Both the position numbers and the translations under genes were made by a program. This document shows positions 17,904 through 25,540 of a stretch of DNA of 64,000 nucleotides, in pieces. This DNA comes from CAZONU01 sp965370045 (GTDB lineage Bacteria > Planctomycetota > SZUA-567 > JAKLDR01): assembly GCA_965370045.1 (NCBI GenBank), contig CBDUSI010000003.1, forward strand, positions 13,712-77,711. Direction: 5' to 3'. The notes under the pieces were generated by a model. It had not been told where the DNA came from. It saw only the letters and a program-made list of their open reading frames with translations, and ran no database searches. The stretch's first letter is position 1; each line of letters starts with the position of its first letter.

Positions 17904-18024
17904 ATCCACAGATTTCACAGATGGCACGGATCAGGAGGTTTGAGCGCGGCTGGCGAGGTCAGGTAAACCGCTCGCGCTTCCCCGCGTATCAAGTCCATCC
18001 GTGCAATCTGCGTCATCTGTGGAT
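17904..18024. repeat. 28-bp inverted repeat (hairpin), related to the cluster at 22607-23168
   Basis: The arms at 17904-17931 and 17997-18024 are imperfect reverse complements. They begin ATCCACAGAT and end GGCACGGAT on the left, and ATCCGTGC to ATCTGTGGAT on the right. The CAGATnnnnCAGATGG wording is the same family as the tandem repeats before rplC. It fills most of the 164-nt gap between gatB and the zinc-ribbon gene. Confidence 0.7.
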
Positions 18025-18038
18025 TCATCCCGTGCAGT

Positions 18039-19493
18039 TCATCCCCCGCAGAGCTCGTCGAGCTTCTTCTCGAGAAGCTCGCGGACCACGCCGGCGTTGG
18101 CCTTGCCGCGCGTCTCCCTCATCACCTGGCCGATGAGGAAGGTGACGGCCGTCTTCTTGCCCTTCCTGTAGTCCTCCAGCGCCTTGGGGTTCTTCTCGAT
18201 GGCCGCCGCGACCGCGCCCTCGATGGCGCCCGCGTCGGTGACCTGGGCGAGGTTGAGCTCCTTCACCAGCTGGGCGGCGCCCTTGCCGGTCTCGAACATG
18301 GCGGGGATCAGCTTCTGCCGGGCGATGGAGTTGTTGATGGTCTTCTTCCGGACGAGATTGATCACCGCGGCGACCTCGGAGGGGGGCACCGGGAAGTCCG
18401 CGAAGTCCAGGTCGCGCTCCTCGCGCTCCCGGAGGCAATCGTTGACCACCCACTTGCCGGCCTCGGTGGCCGGCGCGCCGGCGGCAACCACTGCCTCGTA
18501 GTAGTCCGCCACCGGCTTTTCCGCCGTGAGCACCGCGGCGGCCTTGGCGTCCAGCCCCAGCTCTTTCTGGAAGCGCGCCCGCCGCGCGCGCGGCAGCTCG
18601 GGAAGCGTCGCGCGGATCCTGGCTACGTCTTCCTTGCTGACCGTGAAGGGAGGGAGGTCCGGCTCCGGGAAATAACGATAGTCCTGGGCCTCTTCTTTCG
18701 AGCGCATCGCCTCGGTGCGCTCGGCGTCCACATTCCAGAGCATGGTCTCCTGGCGGACGCGCTCGCCCTCCTCCAGGAGCTTGGCCTGGCGCTTTACCTC
18801 GTACTTGATGGCCGCGGCCACGTGCTTGAAGCTGTTGAGGTTCTTGATCTCCGTTTTGGTGCCCAATTTCTCCTGGCCCTTGGGCCGTATGGACACGTTG
18901 GGCTCGCAGCGCAGCGAGCCCTCCTGCATCTCGCAGTCGGAGACGTCCAGGTATCTCAGCAACTGTTTCAGGACCGCCAGGTAAGCCACCGCCTCCTCGG
19001 CGCTGGACAGGTCCGGCTCGGTGACGATTTCGAGCAGGGGAGTGCCGGTGCGGTTGAGGTCGACCAGCGATCCGCTGCCGCCGTGGGGGTCGTCGTGGAG
19101 CAGCTTGCCGGCGTCCTCCTCCAGGTGCGCGCGGGTGATGCGCACGGTCTTCTGGGCGCCATTAACGTCAAAGGTGATGCTGCCCCCGTGCGAGAGGGGA
19201 ATGTCGTACTGCGAGATCTGGTAGTTCTTGGGCAGGTCCGGGTAGTAGTAGTTCTTGCGGTCGAACTTGGTCTGCGGGGCAATGTCACAGTCGAGGGCCA
19301 GCGCGGCCTTGATGGACTTTTCAAAGGCGTCCTGATTCAGGACCGGCAGGACGCCGGGCTGGCCCAGGCACACCGGGCAGACCTGGGTGTTGGCCTCGGC
19401 GCCGAACTTCGTCGAGCAGGAGCAGAACAGCTTGCTCTCGGTGTTGAGCTGGACATGAACCTCCAGCCCGATTACCGTCTCGTACTCGGCCAT
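18039..19493 (-). CDS. gatB: Aspartyl/glutamyl-tRNA(Asn/Gln) amidotransferase subunit B
   Basis: 484 aa, full length for GatB. The N-terminus is IGLEVHVQLNT, with the CPVCLGQPG and RKNYYYPDLPKNYQISQYD motifs, and the C-terminal YqeY-like tail ends near DELCGG. With GatA and GatC it converts misacylated Glu-tRNA(Gln) and Asp-tRNA(Asn) to the amidated forms. gatA and gatC are not here, so the complex is encoded at scattered loci. The ATG at 19493 is preceded by GGAGG 10 nt upstream; a longer in-frame extension has no ribosome site. Confidence 0.96.
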   Translation of the reverse strand: MAEYETVIGLEVHVQLNTESKLFCSCSTKFGAEANTQVCPVCLGQPGVLPVLNQDAFEKSIKAALALDCDIAPQTKFDRKNYYYPDLPKNYQISQYDIPLSHGGSITFDVNGAQKTVRITRAHLEEDAGKLLHDDPHGGSGSLVDLNRTGTPLLEIVTEPDLSSAEEAVAYLAVLKQLLRYLDVSDCEMQEGSLRCEPNVSIRPKGQEKLGTKTEIKNLNSFKHVAAAIKYEVKRQAKLLEEGERVRQETMLWNVDAERTEAMRSKEEAQDYRYFPEPDLPPFTVSKEDVARIRATLPELPRARRARFQKELGLDAKAAAVLTAEKPVADYYEAVVAAGAPATEAGKWVVNDCLREREERDLDFADFPVPPSEVAAVINLVRKKTINNSIARQKLIPAMFETGKGAAQLVKELNLAQVTDAGAIEGAVAAAIEKNPKALEDYRKGKKTAVTFLIGQVMRETRGKANAGVVRELLEKKLDELCGG

Positions 19494-19520
19494 TCTTTTC
19501 AGTTCCTCCAGTTCCGCCGG

Positions 19521-19548
19521 ATTATAGCGTTCGCCCAACGGGGAGCAA
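19521..19548 (-). promoter_or_regulatory. Probable sigma70-type promoter of gatB
   Basis: On the minus strand, a consensus -10 TATAAT (19526-19521) lies 16 nt downstream of TTGCTC (19548-19543). Transcription would start about 20 nt before the gatB ATG. The -10 is perfect, the -35 is weak. Confidence 0.5.
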
Positions 19549-19692
19549 GTGAGGGGGGATGGAAGGAGGGGGAAAGCGTGCTGGCCACGCCGCGCGGCGC
19601 TATTATGATGTTCGGTGGCTGGAATAGTCCACCTGTCATGTTTGCAAAACAGCCGCGTAGGTGAGAAGCGCACCGCGGCGGGCCCGAATACT

Positions 19693-21123
19693 CTAGCCGC
19701 CGAAGGACTCCTTCTTGCCGTCCGCGTAGATGACTTGGTCGGTCTCGAACTCCACTTTCAGATCCTTCTTGGCAATGGTCCTTAGTCGTGTATGCGAGTT
19801 CATGAACTGGTTGTATGCCACGCCGCCTTTGACCCTGGCGGTACCACCGGCAGGGATGTTCACTTCTTCGGTCCAGCCCACACGCATGATCACTTTTCCA
19901 AACAGATCCTTAAAGATCACGGTCCCTTTGAAAGCGCGGATGGGCTTCTTGAGATTGTTAGCGACCTCTAGTTCAAGGGAAATGCGGGCCTTGTAACGGC
20001 CCGCGCCGATGTCCACATCGGAGAACGCTTTCTCAATGAGCTTGATCCCCAGAGCGATTACCTGCGCTTTGGCCGATTCGCGATCAATCATGCTCTTGGG
20101 AATCCTTATCTTCATCTCTCCCTTGCCGCCCAAGGCCGCAACTGGCAGGCGCAGGTCCAGGTGCTTTGCGGCTTCGACCGGCACTTCAAACACCAGGACA
20201 TCGCTCACCGATTTGCCTGGATATACAGAAGTCGCCGTCCGAATCTGTCCTTCGACCTTTGTGCCCACGCCGAAGGTAATCCGCTTGTAGGAATTCCCGG
20301 CGTTGTCTTTGAGCGAGGCTGCCCTGTTCGCAAGCGAAAACCGCTCCCTGGTGCCCCATCCCTTGAAGTCGAGCTTCTTGGTACTGCTCTTGTTGGCGAC
20401 GCGCATGACAATCTTGAGCAATCTATCCTTGGAGCGTGACTCCTCGCCGAACAGGTCCTTGACCTTGACGTGGCCTACCTTGACCTCCCTCACCGAAACC
20501 TGGACAGCTTCCCAGGTGGCTGCTTCTTTGCCCGCCACGACCCAGGTCTCTTCAGCGGAGGGCGGTTTTTCGTCAGGGACATGCGTAGGCCCGGGTTTCT
20601 CCCGCTCTCCGGAAGTCGGTCCCTCAGGCAACCTAGTCTTGCCAACCTTCCTCTGGGCCTCCTCGCGGGCCTTCTCCTCTTGCTTTTCAGCTTCATCGAT
20701 GGCCTCGCTGACCGCCGCGCCTGTGCCGGCCACGCAGCCGCCAGTGAGCACAACGCAACCGCCGACAAGCAGGGCAATCACGAAAATGATCGCCGCAATG
20801 ATTCCGCATGTGATTCCAAAACCCCAGCCGAAGGGCCCGGCCCTCCTCGGGGCTGGCGCGGGTGACTGGGCTACGGGGATGACCTCGGCCTCGACGACCT
20901 GCGCCGGGAGTATCTCGACTTTGGGCGTCCGCCGGGCCAGCTTGGCTTGGCGGTCAGCCTCGCGCTGGCGCTGTTGCTCGACCTGGGCGCGCTTCTTCTC
21001 GTCCTTGAGCTGCTGTTTGACGGCCGGGACGCAGCGGGGACAGACCACCACGCCGCCGATTCTGCGCGCGGCCTCGCTGGAGACCTTCCGTCCACAGTGC
21101 TTGCAGTTCAATAGTTCGGGCAA
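19693..21123 (-). CDS. Zinc-ribbon membrane protein with C-terminal beta-domain, unknown function
   Basis: 476 aa from a TTG at 21123 with GGAGGA upstream. An N-terminal zinc ribbon has CKHC and CPRC knuckles (residues 7-31). A Lys/Gln-rich coiled segment (37-65) and a Pro/Ala linker follow. One transmembrane helix (about 100-128) carries paired Gly-Cys motifs, then comes an acidic linker. A C-terminal domain (about 200-476) of alternating strands has two similar KDLFG segments, perhaps two related beta-sandwiches. The domain order resembles envelope proteins with DUF4352-like domains. Function unknown. Confidence 0.65.
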   Translation of the reverse strand: MPELLNCKHCGRKVSSEAARRIGGVVVCPRCVPAVKQQLKDEKKRAQVEQQRQREADRQAKLARRTPKVEILPAQVVEAEVIPVAQSPAPAPRRAGPFGWGFGITCGIIAAIIFVIALLVGGCVVLTGGCVAGTGAAVSEAIDEAEKQEEKAREEAQRKVGKTRLPEGPTSGEREKPGPTHVPDEKPPSAEETWVVAGKEAATWEAVQVSVREVKVGHVKVKDLFGEESRSKDRLLKIVMRVANKSSTKKLDFKGWGTRERFSLANRAASLKDNAGNSYKRITFGVGTKVEGQIRTATSVYPGKSVSDVLVFEVPVEAAKHLDLRLPVAALGGKGEMKIRIPKSMIDRESAKAQVIALGIKLIEKAFSDVDIGAGRYKARISLELEVANNLKKPIRAFKGTVIFKDLFGKVIMRVGWTEEVNIPAGGTARVKGGVAYNQFMNSHTRLRTIAKKDLKVEFETDQVIYADGKKESFGG

Positions 21124-21498
21124 AACCTATTCCTCCCGATCACCGCCAAGTCCACACCCCCCGTTATTATCTGAAGCCAACCGCTCCCAGTTTCCCTCTC
21201 AGTAATATAGCTCGCCGAGGTCCGGAAGTCAAGACTCGCAACGAAATTTCGAGTTTCGCGTTGCGAGTTCCGCCATGCGTCGCGATTCGGGGTACACGTG
21301 GCAGCTCGGTTTTCGGTTTTCAGTTTTCCGTCCCGGCCCGACGAGCAAGTTCATTCTTTCAGCGCTTCCCGTTTCGCGTATATGCCAGTATATCAGTCAG
21401 TTGCGTACTGTGGGGCCGACCGGGAGAATATTATATCAAAATTTACTTGACACTCTGGCGACTTCGGTGTACAATACTGGTAGGTCTGGGGAGTTGAC
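21124..21498. other. Intergenic region with inverted repeat and promoter
   Basis: No gene is seen in these 375 nt. Positions 21234-21243 (ACTCGCAACG) and 21259-21268 (CGTTGCGAGT) form an inverted repeat around the palindrome CGAAATTTCG. A 19-nt sequence at 21281-21299 recurs at 63949-63967. The right end is AT-rich and contains the promoter at 21447-21475. Confidence 0.6.
21447..21475 (+). promoter_or_regulatory. Near-consensus sigma70 promoter
   Basis: TTGACA at 21447-21452, a 17-nt spacer and TACAAT at 21470-21475. Transcription would begin near 21482, about 17 nt before the ATG at 21499, which has GGGGAG as ribosome site. An AT-rich stretch (ATATTATATCAAAATTTA) precedes it, resembling an UP element. 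It is the strongest promoter match in the window. Confidence 0.75.
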
Positions 21499-22602
21499 AT
21501 GCCTGAAGCGGTTGAGGACGGGGTCCGGCGGGTACTGCGCCAGGTGGCCTGCCTGCGCTTGCAGGGGGTCCACTGGGCGGGTGCGGCCGAGCAGGTCGAT
21601 GGTTTGTCCGCCGACGAGCTTCTGGACATCTGCTGGGAACACGAAGAGCTCTGGGAGAAAACCTGCGCCCGCGCCGAGCGCGACATGGTGCGCCGTCTGG
21701 CCGGCCGGGCGCTGACCATTCTTGAAGAGGTCATGACGGGCGGCGATGAGTCGCTGGCCGCCCGCGCCTCGGAAGCGGTGCTGCTCCACCAGCGCCACCT
21801 GGACCGTATGAACGGGGAGAGGGAACTGTCGACTCCCGGAGCGGCGCCCCTGGGCGCCCGAGGGGAGGCGATTCTCTTGCCTGAACCACGCCAGGGAGGG
21901 CGGAACCTCGACGGCTTGACAGGAGGTCAAGAGACATCGTTTGGGGAGGGGCCGCAGAACGGCAATGAACCGCCAACCGACTCCCCCGAAGAAATCAGGG
22001 AGATCGCCCTGCGGGCCATGCGCCGGCTGGACGAACTCTTGCCCGAGGCGCCGCCCACCGCGCTGCGCGCCGCCGAGGGGATACTGCGGCATTACAGGTA
22101 CTGGCACTGGTCGAACGCGGTCATTTCCCGACGTGGCCGGGCGGCGAAGACGCGCAAAGAACCCGACTGGAAGGCCATCCTGCCCTGGCAGGAGGAGGAC
22201 GCACCGCCGCCGCCCGACAGGATTTCAATCCACGAGAACGGGGCGCTGATCGGCCAGGAGGGCAGAGTAGTAGAGTTCGCGCGGCCCGGCGTCTCCAGCG
22301 AGTCATGGGAGAAGACCGGCGCGGAGGCCGACGAGTACATTCGCGAACTCGTTCAGGGCGAAAAGCCCGGCGTGGAGTTCATGTGGTACGGCCACTGGCT
22401 TACGACGCACCTTGAGCGCATCGCCGGTCGCGACAACATTCCCTGGCCGCCGCCCGAAGAGATGGTTTCCGGCAGATGGTACGCCGTCTATGACGAAGAG
22501 CTGCGCGATCTGAGAGTGAAACCGCTGCCAGATGCATGGCAAACCGGCGACCCCGAACCCCCCGACGGCTGGGGCCCTAATTCGCGGGCAAGCCCCAACT
22601 GA
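21499..22602 (+). CDS. Hypothetical helical protein with two related repeats (HTH/terminase-small-subunit-like flavour)
   Basis: 367 aa. I do not recognise the family. Residues 1-110 are helical with a short HTH-like stretch (GVHWAGAAEQVDGLSADEL) followed by ALTILEEVM...AARASEAVLLHQ. Near 160-205 a second segment (ALRAMRRLDELL...ALRAAEGILRHY) has the same wording. This pattern recalls phage-type homeodomain/terminase small-subunit-like proteins, but the match is weak. The C-terminal third (about 270-367) is rich in Trp, Pro and acidic residues. A strong promoter precedes it and a hairpin-repeat block follows, so it may be a mobile or recently acquired gene. Confidence 0.5.
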   Translation: MPEAVEDGVRRVLRQVACLRLQGVHWAGAAEQVDGLSADELLDICWEHEELWEKTCARAERDMVRRLAGRALTILEEVMTGGDESLAARASEAVLLHQRHLDRMNGERELSTPGAAPLGARGEAILLPEPRQGGRNLDGLTGGQETSFGEGPQNGNEPPTDSPEEIREIALRAMRRLDELLPEAPPTALRAAEGILRHYRYWHWSNAVISRRGRAAKTRKEPDWKAILPWQEEDAPPPPDRISIHENGALIGQEGRVVEFARPGVSSESWEKTGAEADEYIRELVQGEKPGVEFMWYGHWLTTHLERIAGRDNIPWPPPEEMVSGRWYAVYDEELRDLRVKPLPDAWQTGDPEPPDGWGPNSRASPN

Positions 22603-22606
22603 TTAG

Positions 22607-23168
22607 CCGCAGATGGACGCAGATAGACGGAGATTGGGACTTGGATCGCGGATAACGATGCCAGTGGGGCGGAAGGCTCCCGCCGCGGATAACTATCACC
22701 GTTCATCGGCGTTTATCCGCGGTTCCAACAGCCTGTCTTCCGCAGATAGCGTGGATTGTTAACCACCAAGACACCAAGACACGAAGAGGGGCTTGGGTCG
22801 CGGATTTCGGCACTCGGTTAAGCGAAAGACGCCCGCCGCGGATAGCTGTCTCCGTTCATCTGCGTTTATCCGCGGTTCCCAAAGCCTGTTTTCCGCAGAT
22901 GGACGCAGATAGCGCAGATAGAATAGATAGAGGGATTTGAACCGCGGATGAACGGTTACGGTTCACCCGAGTCATCCGCCGCGGAAGCTCAACGGCGTTC
23001 ATCTGCGTTCATCTGCGGTTCCCAACTGCTGCGGTTCCAACAGCCTGTTTTCCGCAGATGGACGCAGATAGCGCAGATTAGGATTTAGATCGCGGACATG
23101 CCAGCTCGGTCAAGCCAGGGCTCCCGCCGCGGAACTATCACCGTTCATCGGCGTTCATCCGCGGTTCC
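22607..23168. repeat. Cluster of four tandem hairpin repeat units
   Basis: Four units begin at about 22607, 22740, 22893 and 23052. Each opens with CCGCAGATGGACGCAGATAG or a variant and closes with its inverse, of the form CGTTCATCTGCG...CCGCGGTTCC. Between the arms is a shared core containing CCCGCCGCGGA and ACTATCACCGTTCAT. Units are joined by linkers such as AACAGCCTGTTTT. Each unit is thus a 115-140 nt potential hairpin, and the four are tandemly arranged. Units 1 and 4 are closest; unit 2 is the most diverged. Confidence 0.8.
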
Positions 23169-23193
23169 CAACTGCTGCGGTTCCAATCTCCCC

Positions 23194-23221
23194 TTGAATC
23201 GCCGCAGAGGTGTGCTATCAT
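23194..23221 (+). promoter_or_regulatory. Probable promoter of rplC
   Basis: TTGAAT at 23194-23199 and TATCAT at 23216-23221 with a 16-nt spacer. This would give a leader of about 115 nt before the rplC ATG. The leader has GC-rich self-complementary stretches (GCCGGC near 23238-23271 and GACCGG/GGGTC near 23298-23320). Confidence 0.45.
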
Positions 23222-23341
23222 GCCCTCTTCGTCAAATCCGGCTTTCGTCGCGGGGGGGCGAGTGAGCCGGCCCCTTGAAGATTCACCCCGCAAACTGACC
23301 GGCCCTCCCCCGCACCGGGTCAGGCGGTTTGGAGAGAAGCC

Positions 23342-24028
23342 ATGCATAAACCCGCTATTCTCGGCAAGAAGCTGGGTATGACCCAGATCTTCGTGGACGG
23401 CCAGCGCATCCCGGTCACGGTCATCCAGGCCGGGCCCTGCCACGTAACGCAGGTGAAGAACGCCGAAACAGACGGCTACAACGCCCTGCAGCTGGGCTTC
23501 ATCGACAAGCCCGAGCGGCTGGTCCGCATGCCCGAGGCCGGCCACGCCAAGAAGGCCGGGGTCGCCGCCAAGCGCCACCACCGCGAGATCCGCTACCCCG
23601 CCGACGTCGAGCCGGACCTCGAGCTTGGCGCGGAAGTCAAGGTCGACGTGTTCGAAGGCGTCGTGAAGTTGGACGTCACCGGAGTCAGCAAGGGCAAGGG
23701 CTTCGCCGGGGTCATGAAGCGCTGGAACTTCGGCGGCGGCCGCGCCTCGCACGGCGCCAGCAAGAGTCACCGTCGGCCCGGGGGCATCGGCCGCGCGGGC
23801 AGCACCTCCCGCGGCGTATTCCTGGGCAAGAAGATGCCCGGCCACATGGGCGCCGAAAGGGTCACCCTGCGCTGCCGGCTGGTCAAGATCGACGCTGAGA
23901 AGAACCTGCTCCTGGTAAAGGGCCCGGTGCCCGGCGCGGACGGCGGCCTGCTCTTCATCCGCCGCTCGGTGCGCGAGTACGGCCCCATCCAGAAGCCCGA
24001 GAAGAAAGAGGAGAAGGCCGAAGAGTAG
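23342..24028 (+). CDS. rplC: 50S ribosomal protein L3
   Basis: 228 aa, full-length L3. It shows ILGKKLGMTQIF at the N-terminus, and the rRNA-binding extension region FGGGRASHGASKSHRRPG followed by GKKMPGHMG. The tail is Lys/Glu-rich. The ATG has GGAGAG six nt upstream. L3 is normally the second gene of the S10 operon, beside rpsJ and rplD, but here both neighbours are unrelated and no other ribosomal protein gene is in the window. Confidence 0.97.
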   Translation: MHKPAILGKKLGMTQIFVDGQRIPVTVIQAGPCHVTQVKNAETDGYNALQLGFIDKPERLVRMPEAGHAKKAGVAAKRHHREIRYPADVEPDLELGAEVKVDVFEGVVKLDVTGVSKGKGFAGVMKRWNFGGGRASHGASKSHRRPGGIGRAGSTSRGVFLGKKMPGHMGAERVTLRCRLVKIDAEKNLLLVKGPVPGADGGLLFIRRSVREYGPIQKPEKKEEKAEE

Positions 24029-24054
24029 CGCGCGCTTCTGAACGTGAAAACAAT

Positions 24055-24080
24055 GCGGCCCGGTCAAGTGACCGGGCCGC
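24055..24080. terminator. Bidirectional hairpin terminator between rplC and the GH20 gene
   Basis: An 11-bp perfect GC stem GCGGCCCGGTC / GACCGGGCCGC with an AAGT loop lies between the convergent genes ending at 24028 and 24107. On the minus strand it is followed by ATTGTTTT, a usable U-tract; on the plus strand there is none. Confidence 0.7.
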
Positions 24081-24106
24081 GGCAATATCGAACTTAAAAG
24101 CAGAAC

Positions 24107-25540
24107 CTAGCCTATGGCCCGGAGGATGTACAGCATGGACTGACTGGCGCGGCCATGCGGTTTGGCGAAGCGCAGGGGGTCGCCCGGATGGCGGTCGCGG
24201 CCCCAGGCCTTCTCAACGCGTTTGTAGAGCGCCTTCGCCCCGGGGACGCCCTTCTTCCTGCCGCGCATACCGTAGCGCGCCAGGGCCAGAATGTTCTCGG
24301 CGGCCAGGACCACGTCCCCGTAGCGCTCGCGGTTGCGGCGGACCTTGGGGCGCTCGCGCTTCAGCGCGGCGACGGCCGTCTTCATCTTCTCGGCCATCAG
24401 CCGGCAGCGGCGGAGGTCCTCGCGACCGAAGGCGTTGCCCGGCCGGTCGCGGCCCAGCGCCAGGCGCTGCAGGAAGCGCTGGTCGAGGCCCGAGTCGTAG
24501 AGGCCGGCCAGCGCCGCGCCGACGGCCCGGCCGCTCTTGAGGCCGTAGAAGCGCGCGGCGAAGCGCGTGGCGAGGTCCGGGTCCTCGGCGTTGGAGGTAA
24601 AGAGGTGCCCGCCCAGGGCCAAGCCGTAGTCGATGGCCCCGGGCAGGTAGCGCCAGGGACACCACACGGTATTGACCAGGCCGACCAGGCCGCGCTTCCT
24701 CGCCGCCAGGCTGCGCGAGCTGGCCGTGCGCATGTTGGCCAGGTTCTCGGCGTAGGGCGCGAAGACCGTGCCGGCCTTGCTGAGCGCCGGACAGGCGGCG
24801 ACCTCGAAGCCGGCGGAGAGGAAGAGGTCCGCGTTGCGCTCGTTGTACTCGGCGGCGTAGTCCCAGTTGAACATGAGCACGTCGCGCTCCAGGCGCTTCA
24901 TGATTTCGGGATGGTGGACCACGTGATCACCCCACATGGCCGGCCGGCGGCCGAGCTTGCGGACCTCGGCGTGGACCCAGCGGGCGTGCGAGGCGTAGCG
25001 CTTCCAGTCGGGGGCGCGCGCGCCGTACTTCCGGCGGCAGCGCGGGCAGTTGCCCAGCTGGACCTCGTCGAGGCCCACGTGGATTACGGGATAGTCGAAG
25101 ATCGCGGCCACGTCGGCCAGCAGCTCGGAGATCAGCTCCCGGGTCCCGGGGTGCGCGGGACACAGGGCGTTGTAGTCGTGGTCGGGCAGCCCCCGGGGCG
25201 GCGGCTCGGCCAGCTGCCGGTGCCGGCGGTGGGTGAAGATCAACCGGGAGTGGCCCAGGGCCTCGATCTCGGGCATGACCGCGATGCCCAGCGAGCGGGC
25301 CAGTTCCACGAACTCGCGCATCTCATCGGCCGTGAAGGCGCCGGGAGAGGCCAGCTCGGGGTGCGCGGGGAAGCGCAGCGCGCAGCGCTCGTCGTCGATG
25401 AGGTGAAGGTGAACCAGGTTGTAGCCCCACTCGGCCAGCCAGGGCAGGAGCAGCGTGTAGTACTCCTTGCGCTCGACGACCCGGCCGGGGTCGAGCATGA
25501 CCCCGCGCAGCTTGAAGGCGGGCGACTTCCTCTTGCTCAA
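24107..25540 (-). CDS. Glycoside hydrolase family 20-like (beta-N-acetylhexosaminidase)
   Basis: 477 aa. The TIM-barrel core of GH20 is recognisable: YYTLLLPWLAEWGYNLVHLHLIDDE, then PEIEALGHS, and the catalytic Asp158-Glu159 pair in HVGLDEV. No signal peptide is seen, so it is probably cytoplasmic, and the N-terminal GH20b domain of most family members is missing. It would release terminal GlcNAc or GalNAc from chitobiose, glycan or muropeptide fragments. The TTG start at 25540 overlaps the stop of the regulator gene (TTGA), so it is the last gene of the minus-strand operon. Confidence 0.75.
   Translation of the reverse strand: MSKRKSPAFKLRGVMLDPGRVVERKEYYTLLLPWLAEWGYNLVHLHLIDDERCALRFPAHPELASPGAFTADEMREFVELARSLGIAVMPEIEALGHSRLIFTHRRHRQLAEPPPRGLPDHDYNALCPAHPGTRELISELLADVAAIFDYPVIHVGLDEVQLGNCPRCRRKYGARAPDWKRYASHARWVHAEVRKLGRRPAMWGDHVVHHPEIMKRLERDVLMFNWDYAAEYNERNADLFLSAGFEVAACPALSKAGTVFAPYAENLANMRTASSRSLAARKRGLVGLVNTVWCPWRYLPGAIDYGLALGGHLFTSNAEDPDLATRFAARFYGLKSGRAVGAALAGLYDSGLDQRFLQRLALGRDRPGNAFGREDLRRCRLMAEKMKTAVAALKRERPKVRRNRERYGDVVLAAENILALARYGMRGRKKGVPGAKALYKRVEKAWGRDRHPGDPLRFAKPHGRASQSMLYILRAIG

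Noticed and set aside
22607..23168. CRISPR array
   Set aside because: Units are long inverted repeats with a shared core, not short direct repeats with unique spacers, and no cas gene is near.
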